DNA of 64,000 bases. Source: Phytomonospora endophytica. GTDB taxonomy: Bacteria > Actinomycetota > Actinomycetes > Mycobacteriales > Micromonosporaceae. Under the pieces are notes generated by a model. The model did no database searches and was not told the origin of the DNA. It saw only the letters and a program-made list of their open reading frames with translations. The stretch is taken from NCBI RefSeq assembly GCF_014202425.1, contig NZ_JACHGT010000001.1:719838-783837 (forward strand), given 5' to 3'. Shown here one piece after another: positions 57,431 to 64,000 of the stretch. Positions within the stretch are counted from its first letter, which is position 1. Every line of letters begins with the position of its first letter. Both the position numbers and the translations under genes were made by a program.

Positions 57431-58207
57431 GTGGGTACGGAGATGGGAACCGGCCGCATCCAGCGCGTCGACGTCCTCGGTGTCGGCATCAGCGCCATCA
57501 ACCGCGACATGGCCATCGACGAGGTCACCCGCTGGATCGAGGAACGCGAACGTCATTACGTGTGCGTCACGGGCGTCCACGGGGTCATGGAGTCGCAGCG
57601 CGACGAAGAGCTCATGCGCATCCACAACGCCTCCGGGCTGACCACACCCGACGGCATGCCGATGGTGTGGGCCGGGCACAAGGCGGGCGCGAGCTGGATG
57701 GGTCAGGTGTTCGGCGCCGACCTCATGCAGACCGTGCTGGCGCGCGCGGCCGAGCGCGGCTGGTCGTCCTATCTCTACGGCGGCAAGGAGGGCGTGCCCG
57801 AGCTGCTCGCGGCACGCCTGACGGCCCGTTTTCCGCAGCTGAAGATCGCCGGCACGTACTCGCCGCCGTTTCGCCCCCTGACCGAGGAGGAGGACGCCGA
57901 GATCGTCGCGCGCATCAACGACTCGGGCGCCGAGCTGGTGTGGGTGGGCCTGTCCACGCCGAAGCAGGAGCGGTGGATGGCCGCGCATCGCGACCGGCTG
58001 CACGCTCCGGCGCTGTTCGGGGTCGGCGCGGCCTTCGACATGCACGCCGGTCTGGTCAAGCGGGCGCCGGACTGGATGCGCGAGCACGGCCTGGAGTGGA
58101 GTTACCGGCTGGCGAAGGAGCCGAAGCGCCTGTGGCGCCGGTACCTGCGCAACAACCCGGCCTTCCTCGCACAGATCATGCGCAACCCGCCCAAACTGCG
58201 GGACTGA
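57431..58207 (+). CDS. WecG/TagA/CpsF-family glycosyltransferase (GT26)
   Basis: GT26 family transfers ManNAc(A) or another sugar onto undecaprenyl-linked or teichoic acid precursors. Length is 258 from GTG 57431, directly after the epimerase stop; an ATG at 57443 is an alternative start. TTPDGMPMVWA has the catalytic Asp, and GLSTPKQERWM and GVGAAFDMHAG are family motifs. It probably uses or completes the glycan served by the epimerase. Confidence 0.92.
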   Translation: MGTEMGTGRIQRVDVLGVGISAINRDMAIDEVTRWIEERERHYVCVTGVHGVMESQRDEELMRIHNASGLTTPDGMPMVWAGHKAGASWMGQVFGADLMQTVLARAAERGWSSYLYGGKEGVPELLAARLTARFPQLKIAGTYSPPFRPLTEEEDAEIVARINDSGAELVWVGLSTPKQERWMAAHRDRLHAPALFGVGAAFDMHAGLVKRAPDWMREHGLEWSYRLAKEPKRLWRRYLRNNPAFLAQIMRNPPKLRD

Positions 58208-58557
58208 TGAACGACGTCGTCGGTGTGACGACCACGGTGGACGCCGAGGAGGCCGCCGCCCGCCTCGCGGGTGAGGCGGTGGCCGCCCGGCTCGCCGCGT
58301 GCGCGCAGGTCGAGGGCCCGATCACCAGCGTGTACTGGTGGGCGGGCGCGGTGGAGGAGTCGCGCGAGTGGCGGGTGGTGTTCAAGACGACCGCCGCCAT
58401 GGCCGGGGAACTGACGGCCTTCATCGTCGCGCGGCACTCCTACGACACGCCCGAGGTGCTGGTGACGCCGGTCGCCGGCGGGCACGGCCCCTACCTTGAG
58501 TGGATCGCGGCGGAGACGGCGACGCGGGGATCACCCCGCGACACCCCGGCCGATTAG
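58207..58557 (+). CDS. cutA: CutA-family divalent cation tolerance protein
   Basis: Small trimeric protein, 116 residues, implicated in copper/divalent cation tolerance. ATG 58207 shares a base with the upstream stop (TGATG). VTTTVDAEEAAARLA, ARLAACAQVEGPITSVYWWAG and HSYDTPEVLVTPV are family motifs. Its stop codon (58555-58557) lies inside the iron box of the next operon. Confidence 0.92.
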   Translation: MNDVVGVTTTVDAEEAAARLAGEAVAARLAACAQVEGPITSVYWWAGAVEESREWRVVFKTTAAMAGELTAFIVARHSYDTPEVLVTPVAGGHGPYLEWIAAETATRGSPRDTPAD

Positions 58558-58572
58558 TTAAGGCTGCCCTAA
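58554..58572 (+). promoter_or_regulatory. IdeR/DmdR-type iron box
   Basis: TTAGTTAAGGCTGCCCTAA fits the actinobacterial iron-box consensus (TTAGGTTAGGCTCACCTAA, from memory) at 15 of 19 positions. TAATGT at 58575-58580 may be the -10 box. It lies 37 bases before the uptake ATPase gene, so iron repression of the operon is expected. Confidence 0.8.
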
Positions 58573-58608
58573 GCTAATGTTTCCCCGCTCTGCACAGGAG
58601 GAGGCGGG

Positions 58609-59406
58609 ATGACACTGGTGGCGTCAGGGCTCACCGTGGGGTACCAGGCCGGACGTCCCGTCGTCGCCGACGTGGACCTCACCCTGGAACCGGGCACCGT
58701 CACCGTCCTCGTCGGCGCCAACGGCTGCGGCAAGTCGACGCTGCTGCGCACGATGGCCGCCCTCCAGCCCGCTCTCTCCGGTGACGTGACCGTCGGCGGG
58801 GACCCCGTCGCCGCCCTGTCCCGCCGTGAACTGTCCCGGCGCCTGGCGTTCCTCCCGCAGCAGCCCCTCGTCCCCGCGGGCGTGACCGTCGACGAACTCG
58901 TCCGGCACGGCCGCTACGCCCACAGCGGCGCCTTCGCCCGGCACAGCGCCGAAGACCGCGAGGCCGTCGACTGGGCCATGGACGTCGCCGACGCCGCCGC
59001 CCTGTCCACCCGCCGCCTCGACGAACTCTCCGGCGGGGAACGGCAGCGCGCGTGGCTGGCCACCGTCCTCGCGCAGCGCGCCGGCGCCCTGCTCCTCGAC
59101 GAGCCGACGACCTACCTCGACCTCAAGCACCAGTACGAGGTCCTCGACCTCGTCCGGCGCCTCGCCGACGACCACGGCATCGCCTGCGGTCTCGTCCTCC
59201 ACGACCTCGGCCAGGCCGCCGGATACGCCGACCAGGTCGCCGTCGTCGCCGGGGGCCGCGTCATCGCCACCGGCGACTCCGCCGAGGTCATCACCGACGA
59301 GACCGTCGCCCGCGCCTTCGACCTGTCGGTGACGATCCTGCGGGATCCGGGCACCGGGCACGTGGCCGTCTTCCCGCGGCCCACGACGGAGCAACAGCTC
59401 AACTAA
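58609..59406 (+). CDS. Iron-siderophore ABC transporter ATP-binding protein
   Basis: FecE/FhuC-like ATPase, 265 residues. AGGAGGAGG precedes ATG 58609. Walker A is GANGCGKST, the signature LSGGERQRAWLA, Walker B LLLDEPTTYLD and switch His LVLHDLGQA, with YLD typical of siderophore ATPases. First gene of the iron operon. Confidence 0.94.
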   Translation: MTLVASGLTVGYQAGRPVVADVDLTLEPGTVTVLVGANGCGKSTLLRTMAALQPALSGDVTVGGDPVAALSRRELSRRLAFLPQQPLVPAGVTVDELVRHGRYAHSGAFARHSAEDREAVDWAMDVADAAALSTRRLDELSGGERQRAWLATVLAQRAGALLLDEPTTYLDLKHQYEVLDLVRRLADDHGIACGLVLHDLGQAAGYADQVAVVAGGRVIATGDSAEVITDETVARAFDLSVTILRDPGTGHVAVFPRPTTEQQLN

Positions 59407-59414
59407 GGAGAACG

Positions 59415-60386
59415 ATGCGCAAGTTCCTCGGTGCGTTCGCGGTTGCCGCCCTCGCCCTCGGTCTGGCCGCGTGCAGTGGCAAGACCGCCGACGGCGGCGG
59501 CCAGAACGACGACAAGGGTGGCGCGATCACGCTCACGACCACCTCCGGTGAGGTCTCGCTCGACAAGCCCGCCGTCAAGGTCGTCGCCCTCGAATGGACC
59601 TACGTCGAGGATCTGCTCGCCATCGGCGTCACGCCCGTCGGCGTCGCCGACATCAAGGGCTACGACACCTGGGTCACGGCCGGCGCGCGCGTCCCCGCCG
59701 GAGTCAAGGACGTCGGCACCCGCCAGGAACCCAGCATCGAGGAGATCCGTCTCCTCGACCCCGACCTGATCGTCACCGACGAGGACCGCGTCGCCACCAA
59801 CCGGGACGCCCTCGCCGAGATCGCCCCGCTGGCGACCTACAGCTACACCAAGGACCCCGAGGGCCAGTACGCGGGCATGCGCCGGATCGTCCAGCAGATG
59901 GGCCTGGCCACCGGCAAGACCGCCGAGGCCGAGCAGGTCCTCACCGACCTCGACACGAAGGTCGCCACCGCGACCGAGGCCGTCACCGCCAAGGGCAAGA
60001 CCGGCGCGCCCTTCGCCCTCTCACAGATCTTCACCACCAACGGCACCCCGCAGTTTCGGATGATGACCGAGAAGTCCCTCGCCGGTGAGGTCGTCGGCAA
60101 GATCGGCGTGGCCAACACCTGGACCGGCGAACCCGACGCGTGGGGCATGACGACCGTGACCGTCGAAGGCCTCACCGCCGTGCCCGGCGAGTCGAGCTTC
60201 CTCTACGTCGCCGCCGACGCCGACAACCCCGTCACCGGCGCCCTCGCCGACAACAAGCTGTGGACCGACCTCGGCTTCGTCAAGGACGGGGGCGTCAAGG
60301 CCCTCGACCCGGGCACCTGGTTCTTCGGCGGCCCGCTGTCCTGCGGCCAGATCCTCGACGAGACGGTCAAGGCCCTCACCGCCTGA
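59415..60386 (+). CDS. Iron-siderophore substrate-binding lipoprotein
   Basis: FecB/FepB-like periplasmic-type binding protein anchored as a lipoprotein, 323 residues. Lipobox LAAC with Cys20 at residues 17-20; it would be modified by Lgt and cut by LspA, both coded in this window. Two Rossmann-like lobes are joined by a helix, with VVALEWTYVEDLLAIGVTPVGV and LLDPDLIVTDE typical of the family. GGAG lies before ATG 59415. A hairpin follows the gene. Confidence 0.93.
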   Translation: MRKFLGAFAVAALALGLAACSGKTADGGGQNDDKGGAITLTTTSGEVSLDKPAVKVVALEWTYVEDLLAIGVTPVGVADIKGYDTWVTAGARVPAGVKDVGTRQEPSIEEIRLLDPDLIVTDEDRVATNRDALAEIAPLATYSYTKDPEGQYAGMRRIVQQMGLATGKTAEAEQVLTDLDTKVATATEAVTAKGKTGAPFALSQIFTTNGTPQFRMMTEKSLAGEVVGKIGVANTWTGEPDAWGMTTVTVEGLTAVPGESSFLYVAADADNPVTGALADNKLWTDLGFVKDGGVKALDPGTWFFGGPLSCGQILDETVKALTA

Positions 60387-60396
60387 GCCCGCCTCC

Positions 60397-60426
60397 ACGG
60401 CCGCACGCCACCGGGCGTGCGGCCGT
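60397..60426 (+). terminator. Intra-operon hairpin between binding protein and permease
   Basis: ACGGCCGCACGCC at 60397-60409 pairs perfectly with GGCGTGCGGCCGT at 60414-60426, followed by TTCCC. It probably lowers read-through so more binding protein than permease is made. Confidence 0.65.
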
Positions 60427-60461
60427 TTCCCGCCCCATCCCGCCGACACAGGTGACGCCAC

Positions 60462-62468
60462 GTGAGCACGCTCCCCACCGCCCACCCCGGTCATCCGCAG
60501 CTGCGGGGACGACTCCTCTGGGGAGCCGCCGCCCTCCTGGCGCTCGCCGGCGTGGCGGTCGTGCACCTCAACCAGGGCGCGGCCGGTGAACTCACCGAGG
60601 CGGTCCTGCTCGGGGCGCGGCTGCCGCGACTGCTCGCGGGACTCGTCGTCGGCGTGGCCCTCGGCGTCGCCGGTGTCCTCGTGCAGGGCGTCACTCGCAA
60701 CCCACTGGCCTCCTCCGACACCCTCGGCGTAAACGCGGGCGCCTACCTGGGCGTGGTCGTGGCCACCGTGGCCGTGCCCGTCCTCCCCGGCCTCGCGCTC
60801 CTGTCCGGCGGGCTCGCCGCCTTCGTCGGCGGAGTCGCGGCGATGGCGCTGGTGTGGACGCTGACCTCGCGCGGCCCCCGCACGCCCGGCCGCGTGCTGC
60901 TGGCCGGGACGGCCGTCAGCTTCGCCGCCGGCTCGATCGCCGCCCTGCTCCTCCTGCTCAACGAACCTCTCGCCGGGCAGCTGTTCTTCTGGGGCAACGG
61001 CACCCTCGTGCAGAACTCGATGACCCGGCCGACCGTCATCGGCGTCATCGTCGTCCTGGCCGTCGCGGCGGCCTTCGCCCTCGCCCGGCCCCTCGACCTG
61101 CTCCGCCTCGGCGACGACGCCGCCGAGGCGATGGGCGTGCCCGTCGGCCGCATCCGCCTCGCCGCCCTCGGCCTCGCCGTCCTCTGCGCTGCCGCCGCCG
61201 TCACCGTCGCCGGGCCGATCAGCTTCGTCGGCCTCCTCGCGCCCATCGCCGTCCGCCGCCTCGGCCTGCGCCCGCACGTGTGGCTCATCCCCTTCGCCGG
61301 GATCACCGGCGCGGCCCTCCTGCTCGCCGCCGACGTCGCCGCCCGCCTCATCGCACCGCCCTCGGCCGGTGCCGGCGAACTGCCCGTCGGGATCCTCGCC
61401 GCCCTCCTCGGCGGGCCGGTGTTCATCCTCCTCGCCCGCAAGATCGTCACCGGCGACGAAGGCGGCGGCGCGGCCGTCGCCGTCCGCGGCCCCATGACCC
61501 GCCGCGCCTACACCCTGCTCCTCGCCGGAGGGCTACTCGTCTTCGCCGCGGCCGTCGTCATCGCCGTACGCGTCGGCGAGGTCCACATCGCCTGGTCGGC
61601 GCTCCTGCCCTGGAGCGGCGACGACCTCGCCCACGACATCCTCGGCTCCCGCGTCCCGCGCGTCCTCGTCGCCGCCCTCGCCGGAGCCATGCTCGCCGCC
61701 GCGGGCTCCTCCGTGCAGGCCGTCGTGCGCAACCCACTCGCCGAACCGCAACTGCTCGGCATCACCGGCGGAGCCGCCGTCGGCGCGGTCGCCCTCATCA
61801 CCCTCGCGCCCGGCGCCCCCGCCGAGGCGATCCCGCTCCTCGCGATGGCCGGCGGCGTCCTCGCCCTCGGACTCGTCCTGCTCGCCGCCCGAAGCAAGGG
61901 CGGTCACCTCGACCCCACCCGCGTCATCCTCATCGGCATCGGCGTGGCCGCCACCTGCATGGCCCTCGTCGACCTGCTCGCCGTCCGCGCGCACATGAAC
62001 ATCTCCGCGGCACTGGTGTGGCTGTCGGGAAGCACGTACGCCCGTGGGGAGGATCAGGTCTGGTGGCTCGTCCCGGGGCTGCTGATCGTGGTGGCGCTGG
62101 TGTGGTCGGCTCGGCCGCTCAACATGCTCGCGCTGGGGGAGGACCTGCCCCGCTCCCTCGGCCTCGGACTGGGCCGCACGCGCGTCCTCGCGCTGACCGG
62201 CGGGGCCGTCCTCGCGGCCCTGACCGCCGGGGCCATCGGCGCCGTCGGCTTCGTGGGCCTCGTCGCGCCCCACCTCGCGCGCCGCGTCGCCGGGACCGAC
62301 CACCGCCGCCTCGTGCCGGTCTCGGCGCTGTTCGGCGCGACGCTGCTGGTCGTCGCCGACACCCTCGGCCGCTCGGTCCTCGCCCCACGCGGGATCCCCG
62401 TGGGGATCGTGACCGCGCTCATCGGAGCGCCCTACCTGGTGTGGCTGCTGCGCCGTTCGGGACGCTGA
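60462..62468 (+). CDS. Fused double FecCD iron-siderophore permease
   Basis: Two FecCD permeases joined in one 668-residue chain, like FhuB. The first half (about residues 15-335) has GVAGVLVQGVTRNPLASSDTLG and the second (about 350-665) GSSVQAVVRNPLAEPQLLG, the same motif repeated. Each half has GFVGL- or SFVGL-type elements, SFVGLLAPIAVRR and GFVGLVAPHLARR, which contact the ATPase. The linker has few residues. One chain replaces the usual two permease genes. Confidence 0.94.
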   Translation: MSTLPTAHPGHPQLRGRLLWGAAALLALAGVAVVHLNQGAAGELTEAVLLGARLPRLLAGLVVGVALGVAGVLVQGVTRNPLASSDTLGVNAGAYLGVVVATVAVPVLPGLALLSGGLAAFVGGVAAMALVWTLTSRGPRTPGRVLLAGTAVSFAAGSIAALLLLLNEPLAGQLFFWGNGTLVQNSMTRPTVIGVIVVLAVAAAFALARPLDLLRLGDDAAEAMGVPVGRIRLAALGLAVLCAAAAVTVAGPISFVGLLAPIAVRRLGLRPHVWLIPFAGITGAALLLAADVAARLIAPPSAGAGELPVGILAALLGGPVFILLARKIVTGDEGGGAAVAVRGPMTRRAYTLLLAGGLLVFAAAVVIAVRVGEVHIAWSALLPWSGDDLAHDILGSRVPRVLVAALAGAMLAAAGSSVQAVVRNPLAEPQLLGITGGAAVGAVALITLAPGAPAEAIPLLAMAGGVLALGLVLLAARSKGGHLDPTRVILIGIGVAATCMALVDLLAVRAHMNISAALVWLSGSTYARGEDQVWWLVPGLLIVVALVWSARPLNMLALGEDLPRSLGLGLGRTRVLALTGGAVLAALTAGAIGAVGFVGLVAPHLARRVAGTDHRRLVPVSALFGATLLVVADTLGRSVLAPRGIPVGIVTALIGAPYLVWLLRRSGR

Positions 62469-62477
62469 ACACGAAAA

Positions 62478-62507
62478 GATCGGCGGCCCCGGGGGAGGCC
62501 GCCGATC
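62478..62507 (+). terminator. Bidirectional terminator
   Basis: GATCGGCGGCC at 62478-62488 pairs perfectly with GGCCGCCGATC at 62497-62507. CTGTTTCG follows on the plus strand and CTTTTCGTG on the minus strand. It serves both convergent genes. Confidence 0.75.
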
Positions 62508-62517
62508 CTGTTTCGCA

Positions 62518-63006
62518 CTACTTCGACGCGATGCAGTAGATGACGTCGGGGTTGGTCAGGGACTCACCCTCGGCGAGGTACTGGGTCGCGGCCTCGTCGT
62601 TCAGGCAGTAGGTGGTGCTGTCCGTTCCCGGGTTCTGCTCGACGGAGGTGACCGTGTAGACCGCCTCGGCGTCGCTGCAGTCGACGATCGACGTGTCGTT
62701 GGGGTCCGACGGGCTGTCCAGGCAGTCGCCCACCTTCGCGTCCAGCTCACTCGCCGAGTTGAAGATGGCACCGATGCCGAACTTCAGCACGAGGACGATG
62801 ATGCCGACGACCACGACGCCGACGATCGCGGCGATCTTGCCACCGCCGCCCTTCTTCGCGGGCGGGGGCGGGGGCGGGAAGCCACCGGGGGGAGGAGGCT
62901 GCCCACCGGGAGGCGGGAAACCGCCGGGAGGAGGCTGGCCGCCCGGCGGGGGGTACTGGCCTCCGGGGGGAGGAGGGTAGTTGCCGGGGGGTGGTTGCTG
63001 TGCCAT
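62518..63006 (-). CDS. Pro-rich membrane protein, LppU/SCO3897-like
   Basis: The 162-residue protein has residues 1-55 made of PPPGG repeats, a basic KKGGGGK stretch, one hydrophobic segment (about 66-86) and an external domain of about 75 residues with four Cys (VGDCLDSP, VDCSDAEAVYTVTSV, TTYCLND and the Cys near the C-terminus). That Cys pattern recalls the LppU-type family; the match is from memory. AGGAG lies 9 bases before ATG 63006. It is divergent from gltB. Confidence 0.82.
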   Translation of the reverse strand: MAQQPPPGNYPPPPGGQYPPPGGQPPPGGFPPPGGQPPPPGGFPPPPPPAKKGGGGKIAAIVGVVVVGIIVLVLKFGIGAIFNSASELDAKVGDCLDSPSDPNDTSIVDCSDAEAVYTVTSVEQNPGTDSTTYCLNDEAATQYLAEGESLTNPDVIYCIASK

Positions 63007-63087
63007 GTGAGTGTGTTCTCCTAAAGGGGTCACCGCGTGTCATCGCGGTTCTGGGGCGCTGACGAGCGTACTAAGTGCGTGCGACAC

Positions 63088-63105
63088 TCCCACCACCTGG
63101 TGGGA
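63088..63105. promoter_or_regulatory. Inverted repeat between the Pro-rich gene and gltB
   Basis: TCCCACCA at 63088-63095 and TGGTGGGA at 63098-63105 are inverted copies separated by CC, in the 254-base divergent gap. It could be an operator for gltB or the other gene. No clear -35/-10 pair was found in the gap. Confidence 0.4.
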
Positions 63106-63260
63106 GCTGGTGGAGATCAACACCCGTCATCCCCTACACTTGCCGGACCGATATCACCGCAGCGCAAGAATCACGTTGCCGATCGGTTACGAAATCCCGG
63201 GCCATTGTCGTCCCGACTACTCACGCGGGCTCAATCCGCGTTCCGACGACAAGGAGGCCC

Positions 63261-64000
63261 GTGGCGTTGACTCCTACCGTTGAACACCGCGATCTGTACC
63301 GCCCGGCTTACGAACACGACGCGTGCGGCGTCGCCTTCGTCGTGGACGTGCGCGGTCGACGGTCCCATCGCATCGTCGCCAGCGGCCTCTCGGCGCTGTG
63401 CCGGATGGAGCACCGGGGCGCCAGTGGCGCCGACCCGGACAGCGGCGACGGCGCCGGGATCATGCTGCAGATCCCCGACCGCTTCTACCGCGACGTCGTG
63501 GACTTCGCCCTGCCGCAGGCCGGTTCCTACGCCACCGGCCTGGTCTTCCTCCCGCCCGATCCCGCGCTCGCCGCCCAGGCGATGCGGATCGTGGAGAAGT
63601 ACGTCATCACCGAGGGCGCCGTGCTGCTCGGCTGGCGCGACGTGCCCGTCGTCGCCGACGGCCTCGGTCCCGCCGCCCGCGACGCCATGCCCGCCATCGC
63701 GCAGGTGTTCATCTCCGCCGCCGGCCTGGCCGACGGGCGCGTCCTGTCTGGCATCGAACTCGACCGGGTCGCCTTCTGCGTCCGCAAGCAGGCCGAGCGC
63801 GAGACCCGCGAGCGCGGTCTCGACGTCGCGTTCCCGTCGCTGTCGTCGCGCACGATCGTGTACAAGGGCATGCTCACGCCCGAACAGCTCGGCGTGTTCT
63901 ACCCCGACCTGACCGACCCGACCCTCGACTCGGCGATCGCGGTCGTGCACAGCCGCTTCTCGACGAACACCTTCCCCTCGTGGCCCCTCGCCCACCCGTA
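63261..64000 (+). CDS. gltB: Glutamate synthase large subunit GltB (3' end cut by window edge)
   Basis: NADPH-dependent glutamate synthase, N-terminal class II glutamine amidotransferase domain. AAGGAGG at 63251-63257 lies before GTG 63261; TTG 63267 is an alternative. The catalytic Cys is Cys22 in EHDACGVAFVVD, after a short propeptide that is removed. RMEHRGASGADPDSGDGAGI and VHSRFSTNTFPSW are family signatures. The frame stays open to base 64000, so most of the roughly 1500-residue protein lies outside. gltB after lgt is the known actinobacterial order. Confidence 0.95.
   Translation, partial: MALTPTVEHRDLYRPAYEHDACGVAFVVDVRGRRSHRIVASGLSALCRMEHRGASGADPDSGDGAGIMLQIPDRFYRDVVDFALPQAGSYATGLVFLPPDPALAAQAMRIVEKYVITEGAVLLGWRDVPVVADGLGPAARDAMPAIAQVFISAAGLADGRVLSGIELDRVAFCVRKQAERETRERGLDVAFPSLSSRTIVYKGMLTPEQLGVFYPDLTDPTLDSAIAVVHSRFSTNTFPSWPLAHP

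Noticed and set aside
63140-63200. GlnR-type nitrogen box before gltB
   Set aside because: GTTAC and GAAAT occur next to each other, but the spacing and second half do not match the known consensus.

Overview
The window is chromosomal DNA of a very GC-rich actinomycete. The signs are strong third-position G/C bias, frequent GTG starts, many 4-base ATGA/GTGA gene overlaps, a meso-diaminopimelate-type MurE, Wag31/DivIVA, SepF, a PriA-type HisA and an IdeR/DmdR-like iron box. Gene content and order suggest a relative of Glycomycetales or Micromonosporales, but the family cannot be fixed from the sequence alone. No rRNA, tRNA, CRISPR array, transposase or integrase was seen.

Region 1 (1-20.2 kb) is core. 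The division and cell wall (dcw) cluster murE(partial)-murF-mraY-murD-ftsW-murG-murC-ftsQ-ftsZ runs into yggS-sepF-yggT-wag31. It is followed by a membrane protein with a Cys/His C-terminal domain, a TraR/DksA-type zinc-finger protein with a histone-H1-like tail, lspA, rluD, a single-pass membrane protein, a ParA/MinD-like ATPase with an altered Walker A, and a DUF2567-like membrane protein. Nearly all reads rightward, as one or a few translationally coupled operons.

Region 2 (20.2-63 kb) is a conserved biosynthetic backbone cut by accessory islands. The backbone is hisD-hisC-hisB-small membrane protein-hisH-hisA/priA-ridA, then hisF, then hisI-trp membrane protein-trpC-trpB-trpA-lgt, and gltB at the right edge. 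Island A (25.2-30.5 kb) has a nucleotidyltransferase, a secreted beta-helix protein, an ASCH protein, a secreted protein and an EamA transporter. Island B (31.5-50.0 kb) has a GMC oxidoreductase, a beta-lactamase-fold hydrolase, a heterodimeric ABC exporter, a DUF5107-like protein, a tiny Cys-rich peptide, a TetR regulator, a GH2 beta-galactosidase, a secreted trypsin-like protease, a secreted alpha-amylase and an ABC-2 system. Island C (55.0-63.0 kb) has an FAD monooxygenase, a GDP-mannose-3,5-epimerase-like gene with a WecG glycosyltransferase, cutA, an iron-box-controlled siderophore uptake operon and a Pro-rich membrane protein.

How the parts work together: the Mur enzymes, MraY, MurG and FtsW build septal peptidoglycan around FtsZ, SepF and FtsQ, and Wag31 directs polar growth. 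LspA and Lgt process lipoproteins such as the iron-siderophore binding protein at 59.4 kb. The hisA/priA product probably also replaces TrpF for the trp genes. Amylase, beta-galactosidase, protease and beta-helix protein form a polymer-degradation set, two of which carry palindromic operators at the promoter.

The most novel-looking items are: the 59-residue peptide with eight cysteines, behind three CTGTGGCC repeats spaced exactly 11 bp; a set of genes starting 6-7 bases after a TANNNT -10 box (leaderless transcripts); a probable CTG start for lspA; and the KGGVHKT ATPase.
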